Source: Dendrophyllia cribrosa
Lineage: Eukaryota > Cnidaria > Anthozoa > Scleractinia > Dendrophylliidae
Reading direction: 5' to 3'
DNA: 64,000 nucleotides
Assembly: GCA_024195265.1 (NCBI GenBank)
Contig: JAJLRJ010000011.1
Span: 19,216,927-19,280,926, forward strand
Shown here piece after piece: positions 22,986-34,744 of this stretch. Made by a program: the position numbers and the translations under genes. The notes beneath the pieces were generated by a model that was not told the origin of the DNA, searched no databases, and saw only the letters and a list, made by a program, of their open reading frames with translations. The first letter of the stretch is position 1. Every line of letters starts with the position of its first letter.

Positions 22986-24790
22986 AGAAACTTGGTTGAT
23001 TGTTATGTTTATCAATTTGTGTACATCGGCAATATTTTATATTGTGAAAAGGAACTCTTTCCAAATAATAAGATAGAAATCTGTCTCAATCTGTTCGGTC
23101 TTTTATTTTACTTGTGCAGTGTAACTGCATTTTATTCCTTTTATTTTTTTACTATTTTTTGTAATTATTTTCTTCTTTTAGATTGCGATTAGCCGTCTCC
23201 AACCCGGCGAACGAACCAAATTTTGGATTTTTTTGTGATCAGATAAAACCACACAAGTTCGCCTGGAGAACCGTTTATTAACGAGTTTGCTAAATGCGGG
23301 GATACTGAGCCTCCTCGAAAATGTTTCGTAAAAGCTAAAGTAATGCTAAATTCCTCTCCATTTTTCCTGATCGAGTCACCAACTTATCCAAAAATTGCAA
23401 ATGTCCACGACGCTAAACTGGGATCAGTAGAAAAACAAGATGACTAAGAAACATTTGTTTAGAAACCGAAACACCTGTTGAAGATGCAATGTAATAGGAA
23501 CGCCCATGGCAATTCAGGTCATTCAAACGTTGTTTTTAACCGCAAGCTACCCAAAGTCGATAAATCTCTAACTTCGAAGAAGGTTTATTTTTGTCTAACA
23601 ACTCTAAAATATTGCCGCTTTCAGCTGTTTAGTTTATATAGAGAAAAAGAGAATAATCAAATTCAGCCCAATCTTAATAGTGGTTTAAAAACACACTTAG
23701 GGTATGTTTTTCGCGACATATTATTGCTAGGATAATGTATTCCGAAAATGGGATGCTGAAAACATATTGCTAGGCACCAAAAAATTTCCAAACAGTCGAA
23801 GTAAAAGCATTGGTTTTGTTTAACAATTTGAAAGAAGGATGTGTGCAAGATATCCACATTTTCTGATTTCAGAATAACAGGATTGAAAGGAATACTTCCA
23901 GGCAATAAAACACGGCCTTATTTTTGTCTAACGTCAACATACATTCAACATTTCCCGATTTATAGACTAACACGCATTCACAAGGTTTCTGAAAACAACA
24001 TTGTACCGCATATTGCATGTACAAAGCGTCGGCGATCTAATATAACTTAGATTCATCATTGTTACAAATATATTTATGAAGCAAAAAAAGTAAAAAAAAA
24101 ATAATAACAACATTACAACAGTGGAATATTTTTAAGCTCGCTTCTCACTAAATCTTTATTATGCTTGCTGTTCGACGTTTTGTTTAGGAAATGAATATTT
24201 TCTTAAAGTTTCTGCGCTGATTTTCATGAATTTTGCTTTCCGTCTATTAACATGGCAAATTCACAACATCCAGCTATAGATACTAAAATAGAAATATTCA
24301 AAATAACATAAAGGAAGGCGCTTTTGTAAGATCAATCTGGCAATCGTTTATGTTTACGGTACGGTATAAAATCGTTATACATTTCCCATATTAAAACAAT
24401 CATCATGAACAGAAGACAACGAGGAATGATAAAAAATATATATATATAATAAGGATTCATTTTTTTATAAAGTGAAGGTCCTTCGATGTAGTTGGTTGAA
24501 TTACTATTTTAAATAAACGAAAAAAACATGCAAATATACATACACAGCTGAAGAAGAATGAAGAAAATTCTTCAAAGCACGAAGCAACTCAATCATCTTG
24601 AAAATTCAGAGTTGAAACTTGAACACTTGAGAAAGCTGAAAGGAACCTTTTTAATCGCTGATCGGTGAGATTTCTCGATTTCTGCCGCAGTTGAGAACAG
24701 GATCGGAGGTTTTGGCGTCGCAGACTATGCCGACTTTGACATATTCCAGCTGTCTGGTGAATTTTCGCTGTCAAAATGTGTTGTGTCTCG
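22986..24790. other. Intergenic, nothing recognised
   Basis: AT-rich. Frames at 22971-23192, 23478-23735, 23663-23905, 23841-24050 and 24589-24774 show no family pattern or splice context that I can support. Confidence 0.4.
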
Positions 24791-24804
24791 CGGATTATGG
24801 CGGG

Positions 24805-24890
24805 AAATTTTCAGCCAATCAGGTCGAATAATTAATTATGTCATCGCCATTATCAGGTAATAAAGTTATTACTGTATATAAAACAACAGG
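24805..24890 (+). promoter_or_regulatory. Promoter-like CCAAT and TATA arrangement
   Basis: CAGCCAATCAG at about 24812 is followed about 60 bp later by TGTATATAAAAC at about 24872, a plausible plus-strand CCAAT/TATA layout. No gene is recognised downstream, so this may be coincidental or part of a repeat. Confidence 0.2.
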
Positions 24891-25389
24891 AACAAAGTGA
24901 AAATTCGGAGTTTGCTTTCTCGATCAAAAGGAAAATATCAATACATATGCGTTTTTTATGCTTATTTGTTGGTTTACTTTTAAATTTCTTGTTTAGTAGC
25001 CTTTTCATCCCACCGCCAAAAGGAATTCAACAGCCTCCGAGCGGAAACAAATAAAAGGACATCGCAACCTCAGAAATAATTTGAATATCTTAATTGCTAC
25101 GAAAGCTTAATTCGAACGAGATTTTTCAAGTAGAAATAACGCTTTTTAAATTAAAAGTTCATGAAACATTTAACGGGGATTTATATTCTGAAAGGTTGAA
25201 AGAAACTCAATCCGATTAAATATTTACAGGTTTTGTAAACAAAAATTTTAAAGGCTTTTTAATTTTGATCGATCGTGGAAAGGAAATGGATAAAATAAAC
25301 TAGTGCCATCGTTATCGTTTTAAATGTATGTTCAGATCACATAAATGTCAACATCCTCCAGCTACCGGCAGGCAAAGAGTAAATTATGG

Positions 25390-25555
25390 AGACATGTAGT
25401 TTACTTCTAACTATGGTATGACCATTCAAATGAAACCTCTCCGGCAGTACTTTTGCATGGTACCATTTGTTTTTCGATATTTTACAAAATGACTTTGGGG
25501 TTTTTGAATTTTGATATTTGGCACTCTTGGGTGTTAAAGGGTTAGCGAGGATGGG
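25390..25555 (-). mobile_element. piggyBac-like MITE copy with a single minisatellite unit, inverted
   Basis: Read on the minus strand it has the TAACCCTTTAACACCCAAGA end, GAGTGCCAAATATCAAAATT, the ATGGTACCATGCAAAAGTAC word and TTTCATTTGAATGGTCATAC. It is one unit of the same element found at 11808 and 61352. The other end is decayed. Confidence 0.65.
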
Positions 25556-25740
25556 CTGAGTATTTGAATAACTTACCACGTGAAAGACTGGCGAAAATAA
25601 CTGATAGATTGATTGTGTAATAGTTCAATGGTGAAAGTCTCTCTTTCACTGAGAAAAATTCAAGTTTGCCGGGGCATCAAAATAGCGAAAGTTGCTAGAA
25701 ACGAAGTGCGTATCATAGCTTATTCCTTGAGAATGCTATC

Positions 25741-26130
25741 CTAGTATATATAATATTGGGATGGGAAATTTGAGATGGAATTTTTGTCTAGGGGATAGGA
25801 AATTTGTTCAAATGCCTGAGGAGTTGCCCTGGGGAGTGCTGACGTTTGGAATCGATCCTGGTTATCCTGTGTAAAGTTACGTATGTCTACCATTACTCTG
25901 GCGAAGATGGGATGTGATTGGACGACACCTCCTGGAATTGGGGTGAAAGCTTCTAAAGAACGCGTGGCGCTGCGTCGGTGAGGATCTGAAACACTATAAT
26001 TTGATTTTATCAACTGATTCACAGTGCAATTCCCAAATTGGTCGCCGTAAAGAGATACAAAAGCTGGCAATTCGAGCCTGCGAATACAGCCGCTAGGTTT
26101 CGCAGGCTAGCGCCAGTCCTTCGCCGGAGC
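25741..26130 (-). mobile_element. Retroelement-related repeat (Penelope-like 3' end resemblance)
   Basis: The plus-strand words TTTATCAACTGATTCACAG, CAAATTGGTCGCCGTAAAGAG and GCCAGTCCTTCG match, in order, words at about 9470-9550 (TTTATCAACTGAGTCA, CAAATTGGCCACCATAAAGAG, GCTAGTCCTTCGTCAG), where they adjoin a hammerhead-like core. The 109-codon minus frame here is therefore probably part of a dispersed repeat and not a host gene. Confidence 0.45.
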
Positions 26131-26154
26131 GAATCACAAGCTCGTCCCCAGGAC

Positions 26155-26390
26155 CTTCTGTGCTTTTAAAATAGTGGCGCGTAGAAATCTTTGGACACGG
26201 CTGCCGATATACTCCAAGAATCTTTTTGTTACGTAACACACAATGAAATGTCTCAGTTCCAGATTGCAAAAGAACAGATATGGTTACCCATCGTTGCATT
26301 GGGACCATGTGTTACGTGACAAAATACGGTATGTTTTGACAGCTTTGTCCAGCGGTTTCTACGCGCTGCCATTTTGAGCATTAACGTCAC
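26155..26390. mobile_element. Foldback element
   Basis: TGGCGCGTAGAAATCTTTGG with TTGTTACGTAACACA on the left faces ATGTGTTACGTGACAAAAT with CAGCGGTTTCTACGCGCTGCC on the right. A half-copy with the same words (TTTTACGTGACAGAACAGGC, GTCCAGGGGTTTCTATGCC) lies at about 39750-39840. Confidence 0.55.
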
Positions 26391-27645
26391 AAGAAGGTCA
26401 AAGAACTGTTAACATATCCTAACTTTTATACTGGTAACTTGGATGAAACTGTTACATGCATTGTACAGTAAATGTCTGAAACAGAAATTCTGAATAATAA
26501 TTTTTCCGTTTAGTATCTGGACTCAAGTAGTCTCTTACTTTTAGAGCTAAGATAATCTAACGCTGCTAACGAGGGAAACAAGCGAGAGCTCGCGTGAGAA
26601 TGGGCTGGTGGTCTATATTGAACCAAAACAGCCTCTATTTTAGGCTGTCATTGTTGCCCGGGAACAGAAAAATTAGAAAGTTGCGCGATAGCTTGTTATT
26701 CGCTCGAACATTCTATTATGAGAGCAAAACAGCAAGCGTTCGATCAATTTCACACGTAGTCTCGGAAACGAATATTACTATTTTCCTATCTTTGATAGGA
26801 TAATGCTAAGCCCGTTTTTTAAAATTGCAAGTCTGAACAGCTCGGTATAAAGAAACATGCTGAAGGAACATGATGGTGCTAATTATAGGAACCATCATGC
26901 ATGATCATGGCATGACAAAATTACTTGTCAACCGATATTGTAGTCTTCACACAATAATTTGCATTGTATTATTTTAACATGCAAACGTTCCCGAAAAAAT
27001 ATCAATCTCTGGATTATTCCTAAAATGGACAAATTTCAATCAATCCGGCGTTATAAATTGTTTTTCCAGACAGTTCTTTTCACAAGTATATTTAAAGCAT
27101 TATGGGGTAAAAATTACTTAAAATATAACCACCAAAGCCTAAATCGGATCCAACGTGGCAAGCTATTTACAAATATAAACAACACAAAAAAAATATTTTT
27201 ATCACCGACAGCGAAGTATCTTTTGGAAGCGACCATCCGCGGATACTTATTATTTTTGTAATGTGGCTTCATGTACCTGATGTAGGTCTCGTCGATTCAC
27301 ATAAACTTGTGAAACAAATTGAAATACAAATAACTGTAATATACCGGATTGTTAATCGACCAGATTGTTAACGAAACAAAAGCTAATAGGACCATTGAAG
27401 CATAAACCAGCAAGCTCAATAATGTCAATAATCAACAGAGGAAGAAGGCGGATTACTGGAATTTACGGGCTTTTCAATGTGCGGTGATATTCAAACAGCA
27501 AACAAATGATAACCTTACGAAATACCTGATTAATGGTTATTCAACGGTATATAGATAAGATTTACATACAACAGATAAATGCATATAAATACTCCACCAT
27601 GTCCCAGCTACCGTGGCACAAATATAAAAGAGATTCCTTTCGTTA
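26391..27645. other. Intergenic, nothing recognised
   Basis: No supported coding or repeat structure; frames at 26594-26803 and 26959-27261 lack any family pattern. Confidence 0.4.
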
Positions 27646-27647
27646 CT

Positions 27648-27902
27648 TACCAATAAACATTTCAGTACAGCGTAAAAGATGGCAAACGCGATGATAATAA
27701 TGGCTACAATGAACGTGAATAAACAAGCATTCTTCGCCTCACCTTTCAATTCCACAAGTAGCTGAACAGCGGAACTCAAATATTTTTCTCTCCTGAATAG
27801 AACAGAGCGGTATTCAGCGGTATTCCGTCTTGAATACCGAAATGGAAACTTTTCTGTTTCGCTCCGGCTGGTGTAAATCCAAGCCGACAGCAAAGATGAA
27901 AT
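27648..27902 (-). CDS. Possible exon of a single-pass membrane protein
   Basis: A minus-strand frame bounded by an acceptor (GATTCCAG) near 27910 and a donor (TTTATTG, then GTAAGT) near 27648 has a charged N-terminal part, then a strong membrane segment (LFTFIVAIIIIAFAIFYAVL) preceded by KGEAKNAC. There is no ATG in the exon, and no neighbouring exons or family are recognised. Speculative. Confidence 0.25.
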
Positions 27903-29880
27903 TTTTCTGGAATCGACAAAAAGTTTACGCTTGAAAGGTTACGGTGACATCGATGTACATGTGGTTGAATACAAGAAATTGAAATCGCGATCTTTCAATG
28001 CATGCACCACATGCCACTTGTACAGACAGGAGTGCGAAATCAAAAGAACGAACGGAAATGACCTCACTTCCTATTGTTAAACAACACCCCTTATTAGGGG
28101 ATGACAGCAAAAAGTAGTTGAAAGCTTATTAGCTCTTTTACCTGCTGAACAGTTAGAAAGCGGCTTTGTCTGGGAACAGGCTCTTTTAAGGGGACCGGGG
28201 TATTGGGTTGAAATAAAATCGGCTGGCGGAGCGACCGGAACTATGGTCACAGATCAGTCAGCATCTTATCACTCCATGAGTCAGGTGACACCAAAATATT
28301 AAGCTTGAGCCAAAAGTGACGTCAATAAATAGGATATGAGTATTGAACGACGACAAAACAAAAACAAATACATGTTTTTGTTCGGCTCTATTAAAACAAA
28401 ACGAAATGTCTATTAGAGACATTAGAACGCGCATGAGAGCTGGTGCATGGTGATCCTGCGTGCGGAAATTTCGAAAATGCAATCGTCTGTGTGTAAACGC
28501 ACGGAATCGCCTGAATCGCGAAAGATTCTGATTAGATAGATAGATAGATTTCGATAGATAGCTAGTTTATTTAGTCATACTCAGTGTTACAGCCGAAAGG
28601 CTGAATTGCCTAGACCTAGGCCTGATCTTACGGAGCTTTCTCGTCCGCAGTAATCTGTGGTCAGCCGGAGTTGTCTCGAAAATATTGTGCTTGTGAAGAC
28701 TATGGAGAGAAAAGACAGACAGACAAAGAACTATCCCGCGCTTTCAATCAATAGGCAAAACGCCAAATTCCCATGCACTGATCCATGAATACATAAGCAA
28801 TAAGATTATTCAATTCCGCCCTCCCGATATTTTGTAGAACTAATTGCATGCGAACCATTCCAAATACAAATGCAAAGGAAAGTGGGTATTTTAACGCCTG
28901 CACACGACAAACCAACTGAGTAGTTGAAAAAGGTGACATAAACTTGAACTTGAACATGTTAGTAAAACGGTTGGCGGCAAATAAAATTTGGTTCTAGCTT
29001 GCCAACTTTTTCGCCAACTTTTTTGAGTTGCAAAACTCGCATTTGACCGGTGCAAATTTGCTCCAACCTCTTTTTCCAGAATCTTCTCTCTTTGTCACTC
29101 GGGAAAAGTGGTCCTTGTTGTGTAAAAACACGAGATTGTCAACTTGTTTCCGGAATTTACCAACACGAGTTTGCCAAATTAAATTTGTCGTGTGAAGGTG
29201 GTGGTCACTTTACTACGAGAAGTATTCTTTGTTCTAATTCATGATCAAAGAGAAACTCAAAAGCGAAGAGGGGAAGGGGGGACTCAGCTCAATAGTGGCG
29301 GGCGTGCGAATGTGGTCAAACAGAAGCCTAGGCTCCTGGGTCAAATTGTCCAAAAAAGATCTATTCGGCTAAGACCACACCCCCAAAAAGTCCAAAGGCC
29401 CTGAACGGTGAACGAAATTACCCCCCCCCAAAAGTCTTTTTCTCTCTACTTAAAAAGGTAACGCTTTTTGCCGACCCCTGAGTAAGAGGTCTTGGTCCTC
29501 ACCAAAATCATTCTCCCCAAAAATGTCACCACAATATTCTAACCCCAAAAATTTCCTCAGATCGCAAATTATTACCCCACCCTGCATGGGATAAAAAGCC
29601 TTATCAGGAGCCCATCCTTATCTAAATTGAGATGTCCAGAAAAGCAGGCAGAGGGTGGGGGGGTGGGGTCACGTTACTCCATAACAGCATCACAAAGTGT
29701 CTTCGCCCATAAAGGTTCACCAAAACGCACCAAATTCGCTGTCACATATGAAATGATATGAAAACGACAAACGACTCTGTCAAATATGAAATACTCATTA
29801 CACAATACTTGTCTACATTTCTGGATATAAGTATCTTATTTGAGGTCCGTGGTTCATACTACAGTAACCACTAAACGCAT
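27903..29880. other. Intergenic with an (AGAT)n tract
   Basis: An AGAT tract at 28534-28555 is followed by AGTTTATTTAGTC and could be the tail of a minus-strand LINE copy. No supported genes. Confidence 0.35.
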
Positions 29881-29889
29881 TATGCTGGT

Positions 29890-30035
29890 GGTCAGTTAAA
29901 AAAGTCCTCTATTCGGGAGGGCTATTAAGACCTCTATAAAGCGGTCACTCTATTAAACGGTCGTGGTAATCTTTTCCTAGGTCCTAACAAGCTACTTGTA
30001 TTGTCTTCACCTCAATATTAAACGGTCAATTTGAA
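29890..30035. mobile_element. Fragment with CTCTATTAAACGGTC words
   Basis: Words ACCTCTATAAAGCGGTCACT, CTCTATTAAACGGTC and CAATATTAAACGGTC match the group seen at 7685 and 14391. Ends are not intact. Confidence 0.4.
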
Positions 30036-30274
30036 AAACAAAACACCATACGAATAAACATTAAATGTTGAACAACGATCATGCAATTTTTGAGCTGAGT
30101 TGCGTTGGCATTGAACCGATTGTTGAACGAAAATAGAGACAGGCTCTATTCCGTTTCCACAAGTCAGTCAATAATTTAAAATGTTGACTATGATGTGTTT
30201 TCTACTCAGTGAGTGATTCAACAAGTTGGAACAGATCGTTCAACATTTGTTGACTCTTTGTTGGTCAACAAATG

Positions 30275-30298
30275 TTATTATTATTATTATTATTATTG
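30275..30298 (+). repeat. (TTA)n microsatellite
   Basis: Eight or so TTA triplets in sequence after AACAAATG. Confidence 0.8.
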
Positions 30299-30436
30299 AA
30301 CAGGGTATTATTCGCTTTAGTATCACTACTGATCAACAGTATACCGAATGTAACAAGGTTGTGCCACTTTAATAAAAATCGTACTTTTTGAGCCGCGTTG
30401 CGTTGGTATGCCGAGAGCAACCACCTCTTCCCATTC

Positions 30437-30868
30437 CCCGGGGGGGGGGGGGGGGGGGGTACTCCCTATAATGGGCTATATGGGGATGATCCGCCCGAAA
30501 GGGGTACCTTTTTTAGGCTAGAGGTATATGAAAGGGTAGGGATTTCACGAGTTGAAGTATATGAAAGGATAGGGATTTCGCGAAGTATAGGAAAACCGTA
30601 GGGAAAACACGAGTTGAAGTATAAACAGGTAGGGAAAACTGTCATTTAAGTATAATAAAAAGCGCCTTTCAAAATATAACAAACAGACGCACATAAAGGC
30701 TATATGAAAGGGGTACCATTTTCAGTGAAAGGTATATGAAAAGGGTACCATTTTCAATGAAAGGTATATGAAAGGGGTACCTTTTCTGTAAAAAACGGTA
30801 TATGAAAGGGTAAGGGTTTGGACCTCGGGGCGGAGCATCCCCGTACAAAAATTTGTTGAGTACCCCCC
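30437..30868. mobile_element. G-capped repeat element with GGTATATGAAAGGG tandem words
   Basis: A poly-G run of about 20 with GTACTCCC at the left and GAGTACCCCCCGGG at the right form inverted ends. Between them GTATATGAAAGGGTACC-like words recur at least six times, and TTTCACGAGTTGAAGTATA-like words recur as well. No ORF of TE type. Same style as 61842-62260. Confidence 0.6.
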
Positions 30869-31079
30869 GGGTCCCATTCCCGGTCGATAGAATCGTGGCA
30901 GTGGCAGTAAGGGAGCTGAGCGCCCTTCTTATCACTAAACAGGACGAGATTTTCGACTTTTGATCCAAGTCTCGTTTTGTGGACGTGGCTTAAGTTTGCC
31001 TTATATTTTAAATTGTTACACGCCATATATTTAACTATTATAGCGCGAAAGCGCGCGTGATATCGCCTAAAATTATCAC

Positions 31080-31400
31080 GCAAGCTTGAGCGCTTAATAA
31101 TAGTTTTATAATTCAACACATTGATAACAAAGCACAGTTTGAAGAAAAAATATCGCCGACAAGCCTTTTATTTTAAAAAAAAGCTTACATATGTTTTACC
31201 GCGCGAAACTTGCAACATCACACAGTTCATGAATGAAAGTGGCGCCTTTGTCAATATTGTGCAAGCTTGAACACTATAACTGTTTTATAATTCAACACAT
31301 TGATAATAAATCACAGTTTCGAGAAAAAATTCATTGAGATATACAACCTTTTATTAAGTAAAAGGCTCACAACAATATTTTACCTCGCGCCATTTCTTAC
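31080..31400. repeat. 181-bp tandem duplication
   Basis: GCAAGCTTGA starts at 31080 and 31261. In each copy it is followed by GTTTTATAATTCAACACATTGATAA, CACAGTTT and CCTTTTATT at matching offsets. Confidence 0.75.
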
Positions 31401-32296
31401 ACAACAAGCAGCGAATGCCAAAACGTTTGCGGAGCTAAAATTAATTTGAGAGTTTCTACGAAGAGCTTTCGTCTACGTTAAGAACGAGACAGAGTAGTGA
31501 TTACACGAATAAAAACACAGTAAAATGGCATAGAATTTCTTAGTTACAAGTGTTTCGTGTCTTAAAAAGTTCAATTCAGAATCAAAACAAATTGAACAAA
31601 TACACGGCTACCTAAACATAGCGGCGACAAGTCTGAAAGAACTGAAGCGTGGACAGTATGTCTTATAAAAATTCACAGCTAAAGGATACAAGAAACGGTT
31701 AAAACATCGTTACCTGTAGTTGATGTGGCTTTTAGTCCTTTTCATCAGCGCACTAAATTTTCAAACATCGAAGTACGAGCTGAGTCGATCGTTGTTGTTT
31801 ACAAACTTGCTCGTTTTAGTTCCTACAGCCGTAGTGGCGTCAATTCGCTTAAAACAAAGATCAGAAACTTTTCTGAGGAAGTATCAAGTCTAATCATATT
31901 CCAGAGGTGATTACTAAAGGCATTTTCCGAAAATTGTGCTCCTTCATTCACTTCTTGTCGAGCGGTTGACTTTGAACCAGCTTTCATTCAGCTTCGCCAA
32001 GAAACACTGCACTGCGACCGCGACAACGCGAAAATTTCGCGCCTTTTTTGTCCAATCATGTGATCAATAATTTTTCTCTTTTCTTTTCTTCTCTTTTTAT
32101 CGTTCCTCAGTTTCCCTTTTTTATCTAATTGTTCACGCATTTTTCCCCCCAAAACACGAAAGTGCAGGCAGCGGTCATTTTCATTTTCCTTCAAAATGCG
32201 AAATTTACCGCCATCGTTGGATATACGTCATGTGACATAGCGTATATCGATAACTTTTTGACCATATTTGGGCAGTGTATCAATGTGTTGAATTAT

Positions 32297-32368
32297 AATA
32301 GAATATTTAATAACGGCTAAAGTAAACGTGTAACTTACACGTTTACTTTAGCCGTTAAATATTTCATT
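32297..32368. repeat. Near-perfect hairpin, arms about 27 bp with almost no loop
   Basis: AACGGCTAAAGTAAACGTGT runs directly into its reverse complement (ACACGTTTACTTTAGCCGTT) with only a few bases between. The outer AATATTTAA bases also pair. Such loop-free palindromes are unstable in replication. Confidence 0.8.
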
Positions 32369-33284
32369 ATATATGCTTGCGATTCAAAATAAAACCAGTC
32401 AAGCTGGCATTTTCGACGATTTTCGCTGACGATTACAAGTCGCTTGTATCTAAAATATTTTACTTTTGCAAGCTTTTATTCTGAGCATTGACAAGGAGCA
32501 TTGAGAAACGAACGGCGAGGATCTCTGTCACAGTTATATGCTCCCCTCATCCCCCCTCCCACCTAAGGAATAGACTCAGTAGACTCTACTCTGTTGATTT
32601 GTTTTCCTGTCCTATGTTTGCCCCTCAAACAATAATATGGCTGAAAATTTAGGAAAATAAACGATTCATCAAAACGGTGAAATAGCATTAAGTAACCGAG
32701 AAAGTAAGTTAAGAACCGAAAATGTACTTTTTTATCGAGAAGTGTGTGATTCGTCCTTCGTTTTCACCGTAGACAGGTAGAAATGACTTCTTTTCAATGT
32801 AACGGTCAAGGTCGGACGTCACGCTAAAGAATTACAATTTCTGACTTCATATTTGTAGCCATTCTTACCTTTAAAACTCAAGCGATGCGAACACACACCC
32901 GGCGTTAAGCAAAGGGTGCGCAGCTTCAAGATATTAAAGATTCCTGTTTGCCGCCGGTAGGTACTGCGAGCAGAAATGTATTGAAAACCAAGGTCATGGA
33001 TTCACGTGAGGAATAATTGAGGGCAGGACATTTTTCCATCAATCAATTAAGAGACCAACATGTCCATAAAAGTGTGCGTGTTTTATTTATTTATTTTTTA
33101 ATTTGTTGGTGTTGGAAATTTCGGAACAATTGTTCGAGACCCGTTATCCGATCTGAGTCCAAATCCACCAGCCCTAGGCCTGCGTTTTATACCTTCTTTT
33201 AGGACCGGCCCATAACTATAGGAAATTAACGTTTCTGTTTATTAACACCGCAATTGAAGGAGAAAATTGTTTAGAATAAAGGAA

Positions 33285-33372
33285 ATTAACACAAAAGAAA
33301 AGGTTCAATTTCCAAATAAAGAAAATTAAGGCGAAATAAAAGGTTTAATTTCCAAATAAAGAAAATTAACTG
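33285..33372. repeat. About 42-bp tandem repeat
   Basis: AATTTCCAAATAAAGAAAAT appears at about 33309 and 33349 with a partial copy before. Confidence 0.6.
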
Positions 33373-33620
33373 GAGTGTGGAGCGGAATGTGGAGGCCTCA
33401 TATTTTATCGAGGAAGACTAAGAGTGTGTTGATATTCCAAAAGTATTTGTCGGAACAGAATCCACCAAGGCTAAAATACCTTTCTGGGGGCCAAGATGAA
33501 CTTGAATTATTGCAACGCCATGCTACGTCATGCACGAGCGCGCGCAAAGCAAGAAATCTAAACAGATAAAGGGCTGGTAGCCGTTGCGTTAACTTCACTT
33601 AGATTTAACTCGCTTGGATG

Positions 33621-34640
33621 CTCGGTGACCCCTATTTTTTTCTTTATATATCACTTTCCTTACCGATTATCTACAGTTTGTGAAAAAAGGAAAAAAATCT
33701 GACTTGTAGAAGTTTGTTTTTTTTTTTCATTTTTTTTATCCACGCGACGTCGAATTGCACTCATATCTCAGCTGTATGTTGTTTCCGAATGCCCTCTTTA
33801 AAGGGTTAACTCATTTAAAGGTTGAAAACAGTTCGAATTATTTACGAATCAGGCCCACTTAGATAACATTTGAATAATGTATTTTGTAATGTTTCGGCAT
33901 GTTAACCAAAGTATGTAGCATGTGGTGCACATGCAAGGAATGTACAGTATGCATAAGATGAAGTGTTAATGATTCAAGTTGTTTAGAATCCTGTGGGATT
34001 AGCTTGGCTATTTAAGAGATTGTAAGTTATGCAGAAACCATTCGAAGGCATCTCTTTATACTTGCTTTTTATTTTTACTTTTGTGTGTAAATTTTGATGT
34101 AACCTGTAGAACTATGTACATCTTTAAATGAAGTGTAATGATTTAAGCGGTTAAGCAATCCTGTTGCTTTCGTTTGGCTAGTTAAGGGATTGTAAGTTAC
34201 GCTGTAACCGTTCGGAAGCTTTTCTTGTAGTTGCTCTTTTCTTTTGCGTGCAAGGATGTAACCTATAGGATTGTGTACATCTGGTAATATTGTAACCTCT
34301 GTGTGCTCTAGGACATCAATAAACGAGATGCTCGCCCCTGGAACTGTGTGTTGTGTTTATTGAAGATTTATTACAAAATATTTTATACTCGTTTCATGGT
34401 GATTAGAGTATAATAATAATTTCTCCCCAGCGATTCATCTTTGATATTTTTTTAACTAAAAGCCATGGACTCCATGTCATGTTTCGAGGAAAAACTTTGC
34501 AAAAACAGGGTATATTTCTACACACTATATCTCTTAAATCAATTCGGTGACCCCCAATTTTTTTTGCATTTCTGACATCAGTAACTCATTATCAGACCGT
34601 AGCATAAGTTTGAAAAAAATCTGTCTTGTAGAAGATTTTC
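33621..34640. repeat. Pair of about 95-bp direct repeats flanking a 170-bp tandem duplication (possible LTR remnant)
   Basis: TCGGTGACCCC followed by TCTGACTTGTAGAAG at 33622-33716 recurs as TCGGTGACCCCC to TCTGTCTTGTAGAAG at 34545-34634. Between them two copies of a 170-bp unit start at 33959 and 34129 (TGAAGTGT, GGGATTGTAAGTTA, GATGTAACCT, GTACATCT). The second is followed by AATAAACGAGATGCTCGCCC, which looks like a retrotransposon LTR polyadenylation region. No retroelement ORF remains. Confidence 0.45.
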
Positions 34641-34744
34641 GCGCGAACGTCCTAAAATGTCGCGGAAAATATTGGGGGACTTGGAACGAGGCTTGCTAAG
34701 ATAGTGCTTAGTCCCCTGACATCGATGAAGAGGAGAAAACAAAC

